DNA from: Alphaproteobacteria bacterium UBA7371
Lineage (GTDB): Bacteria; Pseudomonadota; Alphaproteobacteria; UBA8317
Direction of reading: 5' to 3'
DNA: 10,689 bases
Assembly: GCA_002469865.1 (NCBI GenBank)
Contig: DKOD01000040.1
Coordinates: 1-10,689, forward strand
The notes beneath the pieces are model-generated. The model was not told the DNA's origin, made no database searches, and worked only from the letters and a program-made list of their open reading frames with translations. Position 1 is the stretch's first letter; each line of letters starts with the position of its first letter. Made by a program: the position numbers and the translations under genes. Below are positions 1 through 6,370 of this stretch, in pieces.

Positions 1-385
1 TAACAGCGACAACATTTGCCCGTACAATGACCAGCTTGCGTCCAGCTTTGATGACTTCTCCTGTGGCCAGGAGGTAGTCACCAATAGCTGGTGACAGAAG
101 ATTGATCTTCATCTCTGAAGTAAGCACCTCATGATGTGGCTCCATCATGGTGAGTGCTGAATAACCTGCTGCGCTGTCACCAATGGCAAAGGCAACAGCC
201 GCATGGGCAAACCCATGTTGCTGTTTTGTCTCATCCAAAAAGGAGCACCTGATGGAAACAGAACCTTCCTGCACATCGGCAAGCTCAGCCCCAATGGTCT
301 TCATCATGGCTTGTTTGTTAAAGCTTTCTGCAACCCGTTCATGCATGGCCGTCAGGTCTTTAAGATGTATTTCATGACCCATCAT
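1..385 (-). CDS. PaaI-type hotdog thioesterase (3' part outside window)
   Basis: The 128 visible residues form the N-terminal and central part of a hotdog-fold acyl-CoA thioesterase of the PaaI/YbgC-like group, enzymes that hydrolyse acyl-CoA or aryl-CoA thioesters in the cytoplasm. The core signature is QQHGFAHAAVAFAIGDSAAG at residues 55-74, followed by EVLTSEMKINLLSPA at 86-100 and the GEVIKAGRK strand at 109-117. Asp70 sits where the family's catalytic acid is expected and His61 where the HGG histidine is expected, but the two glycines after it are replaced by Ala62 and Ala63, which is unusual. The ATG at 385 overlaps the stop of the upstream META-domain lipoprotein (ATGA), so translation is probably coupled; a second ATG follows directly at 382. 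A weak AGAAGG lies about 15 nt upstream. The stop is beyond position 1. Family assignment is fairly sure; the substrate is unknown. Confidence 0.8.
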   Translation of the reverse strand, partial: MMGHEIHLKDLTAMHERVAESFNKQAMMKTIGAELADVQEGSVSIRCSFLDETKQQHGFAHAAVAFAIGDSAAGYSALTMMEPHHEVLTSEMKINLLSPAIGDYLLATGEVIKAGRKLVIVRANVVAV

Positions 386-783
386 TCGTTGCTGCTGGCC
401 TTCTGAAGCTCCAGGATTTTTCTACCATCACTATCATATAATGAGAGCGTCAAGCCTTCAAGCGAGGCTTTTGTGGCCTTTTCTAGGGCGCCGACAAAAC
501 GTTGCTGGACAATGCCCAAGCCATCCAGGCATGCCATGCGCGTCATGGCCAGTGGGCCGATGGTGATTTGATCTCCTGTTAAGGTGAAACCACCCTGCAT
601 CATGTTGCATCCAGATGAACCATTCACCCTTCCATCATCACCAAACCTTACAAAGGCATTGCCGGTATCTTTGATATCTTGAAACACAGGTTTCCATTCG
701 CTGCCGGCAAGGGTTACTTTTTCCACGTCGGAACAAGCTGCCAAAGCTATAAAAAAACCTGCAATCACCAAAATTTTTTTCAT
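382..783 (-). CDS. META/HslJ-domain lipoprotein
   Basis: This encodes a 133-residue lipoprotein. Residues 1-17 are a lipoprotein signal (MKKILVIAGFFIALAAC) with lipobox LAAC and the lipidated Cys at 17. The mature part carries the META/HslJ domain signatures: GSEW at 27-30, FGDDGRVNGSSGCN at 47-60, and TRMAC at 81-85 with the helix IVQQRFVGAL after it. E. coli HslJ of this family is a heat-inducible protein linked to novobiocin resistance; the biochemical role of the domain is unknown. The chosen ATG at 783 has a good GGGGA about 6 nt upstream and starts exactly at the signal peptide; an in-frame ATG at 804 would add a pointless MLILGIV. The stop overlaps the start of the downstream thioesterase by 4 nt. 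An envelope location is expected from the lipobox; inner or outer membrane cannot be decided with confidence. Confidence 0.85.
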   Translation of the reverse strand: MKKILVIAGFFIALAACSDVEKVTLAGSEWKPVFQDIKDTGNAFVRFGDDGRVNGSSGCNMMQGGFTLTGDQITIGPLAMTRMACLDGLGIVQQRFVGALEKATKASLEGLTLSLYDSDGRKILELQKASSNE

Positions 784-948
784 CACGATCCCCAAGATCA
801 ACATATGGTTAACCTATTATGAATTGCTGCATTTGGTTATTCATCCATTGTCCAAGATGGACCAAAACGCCTGAAAAGTAGCTTTGGTCGTTATCACCTT
901 CAAACGCAAAATATATGTTTGATCATTTTAAATTTGTTGGAGCTTGCC
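784..948. promoter_or_regulatory. Divergent intergenic region with short inverted repeat
   Basis: This 165-nt stretch separates two divergent genes and must hold promoters for both. It contains the inverted repeat TCCA-AGA-TGGA at 851-861, set in the wider imperfect repeat TTGTCCAAGATGGACCAA. A CATAAT hexamer on the minus strand (821-816) is a possible -10 for the lipoprotein gene, but no convincing -35 stands at the right distance. On the plus strand TTGGTC near 885 and A+T-rich sequence around 908-918 are equally weak. The repeat could be an operator; this is inference only. Confidence 0.3.
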
Positions 949-1428
949 ATGAAAAAATTTGTCATTGCCATGACCATGTTATTATCCACCCCCGCCTTTG
1001 CCTCCTTCTGGCAACATAGCTTGGTGGGTGGGGATTATAGCTGGGGCACCTATAACTGGGATGAAAACAACCAGACCATGGGGAAAAATGCCGACATCAG
1101 CATTCAAGTTCATTGCGGCGAGAATATTGTGGTGATCAACACCGCTCAAGAATATGGCTTGCTTGCTTTGCGAGGCCCAATCAATGAGCAAAATGAGCCG
1201 CTTTATATGTATTGGTTCAATTTTGCAGAAAAAGGTGAATTCCCGATACTCACAAATGAGGTAACTGCTCAGCCATCGGGCATAAGTTTTAACGGTGCCG
1301 TGGCGAAGGAATTTATTGAATTGTTGATGTCTGGCCGTGTGATGACCCATGAGAATTATACGGTTGCTTTGGATGGGAGTTCAAAAGCCATTAAACCAAC
1401 TTGTGGTGAAAAATTCATCGTTAGATAG
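949..1428 (+). CDS. Secreted protein of unknown function
   Basis: I do not recognise this 159-residue protein. Residues 1-18 form a typical Sec signal peptide (KK near the start, a hydrophobic core, then TPAFA before Ser19), so the mature 141-residue protein should be periplasmic or released. It is rich in aromatic residues (Trp, Tyr, Phe) and has only two cysteines, HCGE at 55-58 and TCGE at 151-154; these two similar CGE sites could form a disulfide joining the N- and C-terminal parts. No transmembrane segment follows the signal. The ATG at 949 has GGAG six nt upstream and opens the signal peptide; an upstream in-frame TTG at 919 would add ten residues without its own ribosome site. It is followed by 116 nt and then a thioesterase on the same strand, so shared transcription is possible but not shown. 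Confidence 0.75.
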   Translation: MKKFVIAMTMLLSTPAFASFWQHSLVGGDYSWGTYNWDENNQTMGKNADISIQVHCGENIVVINTAQEYGLLALRGPINEQNEPLYMYWFNFAEKGEFPILTNEVTAQPSGISFNGAVAKEFIELLMSGRVMTHENYTVALDGSSKAIKPTCGEKFIVR

Positions 1429-1544
1429 TTTTTCATGGGGGCAAATTTTTGCGAAACCATCAAGGGGCAATATTTGGCTTATTGGCTTTTGGTGTGTGCA
1501 TGATATTGGTCATGGCTTAGGTTCACAATTTAGGTCACCTCATC

Positions 1545-2042
1545 ATGCCCCACGACCAATTCTATGCCTCCAACCATGAGGGCCTACTCAAAGAAGAGCA
1601 AATAATTGCCATGAGCGGGTTGGATTTCATGAAGGGAATCCTGCTTGGAAACCATCCCGCACCGCCCATGTGCAAAACAATGAATTTTGCATTGCATGAC
1701 GTGGCAGACGGTTTTGTCTCATTTCAAGGGAGCCCTTCTTTTGACCACTGCAACCCCCTCGGCACCGTTCATGGGGGCTGGTATGGAACAGTGCTTGATA
1801 GCTGCATGGCCTGCGCCGTGATGACCCGTGTGCCCAAGGGATCTGTCTACACAACACTCGAATATAAAGTTAATATTCTTCGCCCCATCCCCTTGGGCAT
1901 GATGGTGCAAGCTGTCGGCAAAGTTGATCATGCCGGACGTTCCACGGGTGTGGCCCATGGCGAAATCATTGGTTGCGAAACTGGCAAGCTTTACGCCACT
2001 GGTTCCACCACCTGCATCATCATGAGGCGCGAACAAAATTAG
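1545..2042 (+). CDS. PaaI-type hotdog thioesterase
   Basis: This 165-residue protein is a hotdog-fold thioesterase of the PaaI group, expected to hydrolyse acyl-CoA or aryl-CoA thioesters in the cytoplasm, usually as a tetramer. The key segment is NPLGTVHGGWYGTVLDSCMA at residues 70-89: the HGG motif is at 76-78, and Asp85 lies on the following helix where the catalytic acid of the family is found. YTTLEYKVNILRPIP at 102-116 and GRSTGVAHGEI at 131-141 match the later strands. The start is not certain: ATG 1545 has AGGT nine nt upstream, whereas ATG 1611 (MSGLDF) would remove a 22-residue extension and has only a distant AAGAAGAG. Both lengths fit the family. It shares little sequence with the other thioesterase at the left edge, so it is not a recent duplicate. 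Substrate unknown. Confidence 0.85.
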   Translation: MPHDQFYASNHEGLLKEEQIIAMSGLDFMKGILLGNHPAPPMCKTMNFALHDVADGFVSFQGSPSFDHCNPLGTVHGGWYGTVLDSCMACAVMTRVPKGSVYTTLEYKVNILRPIPLGMMVQAVGKVDHAGRSTGVAHGEIIGCETGKLYATGSTTCIIMRREQN

Positions 2043-2109
2043 CGCTTTTCATCGGGACCAAATCGCTTTTAAGTTGCGCCCAAGAACCGTTTTTTAACTG
2101 GAGTTTTTC

Positions 2110-2553
2110 ATGAAAAAGTTTTTGGCCATGTCCGCCTTAGCACTTCTTGCTGCCTGCGCCACAAATCAACCTGCTGCTGAGCAGCCTGCCATGCCCGCCG
2201 CCCAACCAGCCGCCAATGTGGTGGAAGGTACCGGTCGTTATGCCTATGATTGTGCAAATCCTGGGAATGGCAAAATCCTTAATATTTTCGATGATGGCTC
2301 TGCCAAGGTCGTTGTTCAGTCAGAAGGCCAAGAATTCCAAGCCATGACCGCTTATAGTTATTATGGGAAAAACCAACCTGAAACCTTCCGTGTGGCCATC
2401 CTATTCAATAAGGGGCAGGAACCCATGGAGCTGAAGGGTTCTCAAGATCCACGCTATGAATTGCACTACCTGCCAGATGGTGAAGCCAGGCCAGCAACTT
2501 ATGTGCTGGCCCGCAACAAATCTTATGGTGATTGGGCATTTATGTGTAAGTAA
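2110..2553 (+). CDS. Small lipoprotein, faintly MliC-like
   Basis: This 147-residue lipoprotein has signal residues 1-15 (MKKFLAMSALALLAA) and the lipidated Cys at 16. Residues 17-36 are a Pro/Ala/Gln-rich linker of the kind that tethers a domain to a membrane. The mature domain runs from about residue 40 to 147 and has Cys48 (RYAYDCANPG) and Cys146, next to the C-terminus, which may pair. The pattern Y-x-C followed by an IFDDGSAKV strand and an AYSYYG turn faintly recalls membrane-bound lysozyme inhibitors (MliC/PliC), but the diagnostic central motif is not clear, so I leave it as unknown. GGAG lies seven nt before the ATG. The gene follows a thioesterase with a 67-nt gap containing no obvious terminator, and ends convergently with an aminotransferase gene. 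Confidence 0.8.
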   Translation: MKKFLAMSALALLAACATNQPAAEQPAMPAAQPAANVVEGTGRYAYDCANPGNGKILNIFDDGSAKVVVQSEGQEFQAMTAYSYYGKNQPETFRVAILFNKGQEPMELKGSQDPRYELHYLPDGEARPATYVLARNKSYGDWAFMCK

Positions 2554-2559
2554 CATCCA

Positions 2560-2604
2560 GGCTTCAAAATGAAGTGCGGCCCCTGCCGGCAGGGGTCGCG
2601 CCGA
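2560..2604. terminator. Candidate bidirectional terminator / GC palindrome
   Basis: Between two convergent genes lies the perfect 16-nt palindrome CCCCTGCCGGCAGGGG (2580-2595), extended by GCGG/TCGC to a stem of up to 12 pairs over 2576-2599 with one G-U pair. A weaker stem CTTCA-AAA-TGAAG (2562-2574) lies next to it. Neither strand has a strong T-run directly after the palindrome, although on the minus strand it leads into a moderately T-rich stretch. The position between convergent stops argues for transcription termination; a protein-binding or repeat element remains possible. Confidence 0.5.
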
Positions 2605-3741
2605 TCAATCAAGTCGTGGAAGAATATCCTCAATAACCGCCAAAACGCCCATGACCATATGGGCATTGACGTGACCCATATGCCCGATCCGGAAATACCC
2701 ACCAGCCTCTGGGGTTCCAGGTTCTGCCATGCCAAGACCAATTCCCAAGGTAACCCCATATTCATGTTCTGCCATATGGCGGAGCTGATCTGCTTTTGGC
2801 GAGGGCATGGACAATGCGGTAACCGAGTGGGAACGGTAGGCCCGATCAGCCACATTAAGACGAACCTCATGAATGGGGCCCCAGGTTTCGGCCTTATCCC
2901 AGATAATTTCTGAAAGCCTTTTGTGGCGTATCCAAACCTGGTCCATTCCTTCTTCCAACAGCATGTCCAGGGCCACATCCAACCCATAGAGATGATGGGT
3001 TGGCGCGGTGCCATAAAAATATTCGTAGAATAGATTGGGATTTGCCCGTGGGCCCCAATCCCAATAGGGCGTGATAAGATCAGCTTTGTGGTAAGCCGCC
3101 ATGGCTTTTTTGGAGAACCAGACAAAGCCCAAACCTGGCGGTGTCATGAGGCCTTTTTGGCTGCCGGCAATGACCACATCAACACCCCATGCATCCATAT
3201 CCAAGCGGTCACAACCCATGGAAGCCATGGCATCGACCATGAGCAGGGCATCATGGTTCAAATCTTTCATCACTTGCCCGAGCGCTTCAACGTCATTGCG
3301 TATGGAGGTGGCGGTGTCAGTTTGGCAAACAAGCACAGCCTTGATGGATGGATCTTTTTGCAGTGATGAGCGCACCTGATCGATGTTAGCAGGGTCAGAT
3401 TTGCCGAAATCCATGACCATGGCCTCAAGTCCAAGCCGGGTGGCAACCTCGCCCCATATGCGCCCAAACCGACCGGTCACCAAAACCAGAACCCGATCAC
3501 CCCTTGAACAACAATTGGTGAGGCAAGCTTCCCAGGTTCCATGGCCGTTACAAATATAAATGGCCACATAATCATCGGTTCCTGCGACCTGCTTGAGCTT
3601 GGGAACAATTCGCTCGGTGACATCCTGAATGTCGCCTTCATAGATATTGGGTGCTGGGCGCATCATGGCTTGGATCACCCGATCTGGCATCACAGAAGGA
3701 CCAGGAATGGCAACATAGGGTCTGCCGTTGGCTAGGCTCAT
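2605..3741 (-). CDS. PLP-dependent class V aminotransferase (alanine/serine-glyoxylate type)
   Basis: This 378-residue protein is a fold-type I PLP enzyme of the alanine-glyoxylate / serine-glyoxylate aminotransferase family. Such enzymes move an amino group between Ala or Ser and an oxo acid such as glyoxylate in the cytoplasm. Visible landmarks are AIPGPSVMPDRV at 11-22, NIYEG at 32-36, NGHGTWEA at 65-72 near the cofactor phosphate, DTATSIRND at 142-150, MVDAMASMGCDRLDMDAWGVD at 168-188 with Asp170 expected to contact the pyridine nitrogen, and GSQKGLMTPPG at 193-203 with Lys196 as the Schiff-base lysine. Arg351 in YFRIGHMG should bind the substrate carboxylate. Length is normal and the protein looks intact. 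GGAG six nt before the ATG supports the start. It stands alone in its unit unless co-transcribed with the Spy-like gene 184 nt upstream. The true amino donor and acceptor cannot be read from sequence. Confidence 0.9.
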   Translation of the reverse strand: MSLANGRPYVAIPGPSVMPDRVIQAMMRPAPNIYEGDIQDVTERIVPKLKQVAGTDDYVAIYICNGHGTWEACLTNCCSRGDRVLVLVTGRFGRIWGEVATRLGLEAMVMDFGKSDPANIDQVRSSLQKDPSIKAVLVCQTDTATSIRNDVEALGQVMKDLNHDALLMVDAMASMGCDRLDMDAWGVDVVIAGSQKGLMTPPGLGFVWFSKKAMAAYHKADLITPYWDWGPRANPNLFYEYFYGTAPTHHLYGLDVALDMLLEEGMDQVWIRHKRLSEIIWDKAETWGPIHEVRLNVADRAYRSHSVTALSMPSPKADQLRHMAEHEYGVTLGIGLGMAEPGTPEAGGYFRIGHMGHVNAHMVMGVLAVIEDILPRLD

Positions 3742-3925
3742 CTCAAACTCCGAGATTGATTAATTTGCAAAACCTACTCATCAATTTTTGGGTTCATTCG
3801 TCTAGTGCCAAGATGTCACCATGTTCAATTTGTAGGGCGATGTGCCTAAGCGCACTTCAGTCAATCGCAGTAAGGCGTTTTCATGGATGGCAATTTAGCA
3901 AATGCAAAGCTAATCGAAACAAACC
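3742..3925 (-). promoter_or_regulatory. Intergenic region with weak promoter and stem-loops
   Basis: This 184-nt stretch separates two minus-strand genes and has no gene. Directly downstream of the Spy-like gene is a possible stem TTAGC-N9-GCTAA (3895-3913), without a T-run, so a poor terminator. A small stem GTGC-N6-GCAC is at 3842-3855. A weak sigma-70-like promoter for the aminotransferase may be TTGGCA (3811-3806) and AAAATT (3788-3783) with a 17-nt spacer; the -10 is a poor match. Confidence 0.25.
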
Positions 3926-4513
3926 CTAGTGACATCCCATATGTTTTTTGTACATCGTCGGATTGTGTCCGGCCGGAATTTTTTCGCATGGGTCTTCCGT
4001 ATATCCCCGCAGCTGGTTGTATTTGGTGACTTGTTCGTCCGACAGAATGTCTTTTGTTTTGTAGTGTTGTGATAAGTGAATGAACCGAAGTTCCGTTCGT
4101 GCCTGCTCTGCGGTTTTTAATAGTGCCTTGAGTTTGGTCTCATCAACAACGCCATAACGAAAGACAGCTTCAACATCTTTTTCAGCATTTATGAGCGCCT
4201 TACCAACCGGAATTGCCAACCTCTTCATTTCATCAAAGAAAGTTTGAACCTCTTCAACCTGTTTGGTTGAAAGCAGCAGTTCCTCTTTTAATTCCAGAAC
4301 ATGTTTCGGACCTGGCATCCCGTTCAATTCAGCGGGCAAAGCTAGGCCCCATCCTCCTCCACGTCGCAATTGGTTAATATCGTCATCAGAGAGAGATTTG
4401 ATTTCTCGTGCCTGCATTCCTGAATAGGGTGAGGAGCTGCTCGCCAAAGCGGGTTGCAGGAAACAACAAAAGATTGCAGCGACCCCAAAAATTTTTATGA
4501 AATTATTGCCCAT
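3926..4513 (-). CDS. Spy/CpxP-like periplasmic protein with Cys/His tail
   Basis: This encodes 195 residues with a signal peptide at 1-25 (MGNNFIKIFGVAAIFCCFLQ, then PALA before Ser25). The mature protein resembles the Spy/CpxP (LTXXQ-like) family of periplasmic chaperones and metal-stress sensors: AREIKSLSDDDINQL at 35-49, GLALPAELNGMPGPKHVLEL at 56-75, a helical repeat beginning LSTKQVEEV at 81-89, and a second LTXXQ-like element ILSDEQVTKYNQLRGY at 156-171. The C-terminal tail from 176 on has two Cys, three His and two Met within 20 residues, ending MYKKHMGCH, and looks able to bind a soft metal. The ATG at 4513 has AGGA eight nt upstream; a longer start at 4579 would overlap a promoter candidate and delay the signal peptide. 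Role in envelope protein folding or metal stress is inferred from the family. Confidence 0.8.
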   Translation of the reverse strand: MGNNFIKIFGVAAIFCCFLQPALASSSSPYSGMQAREIKSLSDDDINQLRRGGGWGLALPAELNGMPGPKHVLELKEELLLSTKQVEEVQTFFDEMKRLAIPVGKALINAEKDVEAVFRYGVVDETKLKALLKTAEQARTELRFIHLSQHYKTKDILSDEQVTKYNQLRGYTEDPCEKIPAGHNPTMYKKHMGCH

Positions 4514-4550
4514 TCTTAAATCCTTTCGAATTTGGTGAACTGGTGCGTTG

Positions 4551-4579
4551 ATCTTATGACTGAGTCGGTATTTGGCCAA
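4551..4579 (-). promoter_or_regulatory. Candidate sigma-70 promoter of Spy-like gene
   Basis: On the minus strand TTGGCC (4579-4574) and TAAGAT (4556-4551) are separated by 17 nt, each matching the consensus in four of six places. This would put the transcription start near 4544 and give a leader of about 30 nt before the ATG at 4513. It is a motif-only call. Confidence 0.35.
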
Positions 4580-4618
4580 AATTCACAACATGGTTCATTT
4601 ATAGTTACAACAGGGAAT

Positions 4619-4642
4619 CGTTTTGGGCCTCAGCCCCCAACG
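4619..4642. other. Stem-loop in divergent region
   Basis: CGTTTTGGG-CCTCAGCC-CCCAACG can fold into a seven-pair stem with a two-T bulge, or into the inner GGGC-CTCA-GCCC hairpin. It lies in the 260-nt region (4514-4773) between the divergent Spy-like and lipoprotein genes. It is not followed by a T-run on either strand, so an operator or structural role is likelier than termination. The rest of that region shows nothing clear besides the minus-strand promoter candidate and the ribosome site at 4762-4767. Confidence 0.3.
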
Positions 4643-4773
4643 GTACAAAGTTTGTGGTGTAGAAACCGTATGCTCGATGTAATTTTGCCATGGATTAACC
4701 GATAAAATTTTTATTGTTTTTTGAGATTATTCGTTCATCCTTGCACATTATATTTCATTTTAAAGGAAAAATT

Positions 4774-5397
4774 ATGCGGAAAAGTTTTCTTTTTTTAGCG
4801 GCCGCTGCGTTGTTGCTGAGCGCGTGTAAAGCAAAAATCGTTGAATTGGACCTGAAACAGGACGATTTACAAGCGGTGCAAAAGGGAGAAGTTAAATATG
4901 CATCCTTTGAGGCTAAGTTTTCCAATATTGGAAAGTTGGACGATGAGCAAAGAGCTCAGGTAACAGCACTGGAGAACATCCTAGAAAATTATATGGATCT
5001 TGATGACTTTGAATTGGCAAGCACTGACATGGGCTTTGACGTTATTGTCGAAGGCTCTATTCCCATCTCCAACCAAGATCAGACTGCAAATGCTTATTAT
5101 ATGCTTGTTGAACCATCAGACATTTTTAAAGGATATCATTTGGTGCAGCTTAGAACTGGGGATGCCTTCAAAAGGATGTCTTCAGAGATGAAAGCGATTA
5201 ACTTCATGCTGGCGCCTGACGAATTTCATCCAACCACAATTAAAGTCAGAGCTGATAACATGGACGTGATAGTCATAGGCGCAGAAATGGATGGCGAAGC
5301 CAATTTGGTCTGGCAAGGTACCGTGGAGCGGCGTGAGAGGTTTTCCTTCTCGGGGGGTATTTTTGACAAAACCGGCGCGGGCATATTCTTTAAATGA
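4774..5397 (+). CDS. Lipoprotein of unknown function
   Basis: This 207-residue lipoprotein has signal residues 1-17 (MRKSFLFLAAAALLLSA), lipobox LSAC and the lipidated Cys at 18. The mature part is acidic in its first half, with a predicted helix around DDEQRAQVTALENILENY (56-73), then alternating strands such as FDVIVEGSIPIS (88-99) and MDVIVIGAEMDG (163-174), ending SGGIFDKTGAGIFFK. There are no other cysteines. I do not recognise the family. The ATG at 4774 has AAAGGA seven nt upstream and opens the signal peptide; a TTG at 4714 in frame would prepend 20 residues of no apparent use. It is divergent from the Spy-like gene and convergent with the DUF4149 gene, so it is probably transcribed alone. 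Confidence 0.75.
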   Translation: MRKSFLFLAAAALLLSACKAKIVELDLKQDDLQAVQKGEVKYASFEAKFSNIGKLDDEQRAQVTALENILENYMDLDDFELASTDMGFDVIVEGSIPISNQDQTANAYYMLVEPSDIFKGYHLVQLRTGDAFKRMSSEMKAINFMLAPDEFHPTTIKVRADNMDVIVIGAEMDGEANLVWQGTVERRERFSFSGGIFDKTGAGIFFK

Positions 5398-5476
5398 TAT
5401 GAGTATACTTTGTGAACGCACCGGATTTTTGCAAGCATAGATATTCGCGTGATTTTGTAAAAAAGCAGCTTCGGAT

Positions 5477-5890
5477 TCACACAGCAGTAACAATATAAAC
5501 TGCAAGGCCAGCATTGATCAAAAACAAAGCCACCGAAGCCGCATGAAGAATCAAGAACGGTCTCTTCTTGGCCCTCTTATCCGCTTCATCGGTCGCGGCC
5601 TCCCAGGCATCACGGGCATCATTGATCCTTGGGGTAAGCAAGCTCATATTAATGAGCGCAAGGCCAATGATGGTGCTGCCTGGCCAGAATGCTTTGTCGG
5701 CAAGCAAAAGTAATAAGGTAATGATGGCCCCAATGAGGGCTTCAAAGGCAAAATAACGAGGGAAGAACTTCCTCAAAAAACCTGCGGCATGATCTTCATC
5801 AAGGCTTGCAAAAACAGTGGGTGACACGACGGCCACGAAAAACACCATGACGCCCAGTAAGGCGCTTGCTGGGTAAACCACATCCATCAT
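5477..5890 (-). CDS. DUF4149 (TMEM205-like) membrane protein
   Basis: This 137-residue integral inner-membrane protein has four hydrophobic segments at about 5-28, 47-64, 70-86 and 111-135. The signature TPRINDARD at 86-94 after the third segment, and the FVAVVSPTVFASLD stretch at 18-31, are characteristic of the DUF4149/TMEM205-like family, whose molecular function is not established. AGAGGA five nt upstream supports the ATG at 5890; a second ATG follows directly. It is the last gene of the minus-strand cluster, 30 nt after the PqiA-like gene, and converges with the lipoprotein gene across 79 nt in which I see no strong terminator, only a long-looped TTTTTGCAA/TTGTAAAAA pairing. Confidence 0.8.
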   Translation of the reverse strand: MMDVVYPASALLGVMVFFVAVVSPTVFASLDEDHAAGFLRKFFPRYFAFEALIGAIITLLLLLADKAFWPGSTIIGLALINMSLLTPRINDARDAWEAATDEADKRAKKRPFLILHAASVALFLINAGLAVYIVTAV

Positions 5891-5920
5891 GAATTCCTCT
5901 CAATGGTTAGGCTTTAACAT

Positions 5921-6355
5921 TTATGCTGCCCGACCCTTTTGGCCACTGAGCATGGAATAGGCCATGATGCCATGCCCCAAAAGAATGGACCCAAGCAGAC
6001 ACCAAAACCCTTCCAACAGGCCAATGCTGAGTGTGCTGCTTGCCTTCACCAGATAGACAAGAATGGCCAGCAGAAAGATGTCGGTAAGCGCAAAACGATA
6101 CAAAAATGCCACCCAAAAGCCCCCAATGCCTTGGAGCTTTAGGATCATTTTCAGCAGAGGAAGGACCACCCCAAAAATGGCGACCACCAAGAATAAGACA
6201 AATTCACCTTCGGTGATGAAGGTAACAAGCAAACCCAGCACAGAAAATTCATCATCAAACAGCCAAAATTGGGAAACTTCCGCCAAAGGCAGGGCCACAC
6301 CCAACACAAACAAGATCGTCTCAATTAATGTCAAAAATGTTAAGGCCATGGGCAT
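5921..6355 (-). CDS. PqiA-like (paraquat-inducible protein A) membrane protein
   Basis: This 144-residue inner-membrane protein has four hydrophobic segments at about 4-24, 51-72, 89-104 and 112-136. FGVVLPLLKMIL at 61-72 and YRFALTDIFLLAILVYLVK at 86-104 match the PqiA domain, where a Pro-x(2)-Lys element precedes a segment containing an Asp and ending in Val-Lys. E. coli PqiA works with an MCE protein (PqiB) in lipid transport between membranes; here only one PqiA domain is present and no MCE-domain gene is in the window. The start at 6355 has AAGG about four nt upstream; ATG 6349 is an alternative. It follows the DUF4864 gene by 15 nt and precedes the DUF4149 gene by 30 nt, so one transcript is likely. 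Confidence 0.8.
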   Translation of the reverse strand: MPMALTFLTLIETILFVLGVALPLAEVSQFWLFDDEFSVLGLLVTFITEGEFVLFLVVAIFGVVLPLLKMILKLQGIGGFWVAFLYRFALTDIFLLAILVYLVKASSTLSIGLLEGFWCLLGSILLGHGIMAYSMLSGQKGRAA

Positions 6356-6370
6356 GGGCCTTGTCCAATT

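Noticed and set aside
982..1350. Open frame of 122 codons antisense to the secreted protein
   Set aside because: No ribosome site or domain, and the plus-strand gene has a signal peptide and a good start.
1429..1544. Promoter for the second thioesterase gene
   Set aside because: Several TTGG-like hexamers occur, but none has a plausible -10 at 16-18 nt, so I do not call one.
2110..2553. MliC-type lysozyme inhibitor
   Set aside because: Only the first Y-x-C and overall size agree; the diagnostic central motif cannot be seen, so the gene is left as an unknown lipoprotein.
2523..3125. Open frame of 200 codons on the minus strand
   Set aside because: It is a frame-shifted shadow of the aminotransferase, rich in Trp and Pro, without a ribosome site.
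4514..4579. Longer N-terminus (22 residues) for the Spy-like protein
   Set aside because: It would place the signal peptide too far inside the protein and overlap a promoter candidate; ATG 4513 has a proper AGGA site.
5398..5476. Terminator between the convergent lipoprotein and DUF4149 genes
   Set aside because: The only pairing is TTTTTGCAA with TTGTAAAAA across a 20-nt loop, which is A+T-rich and unstable.
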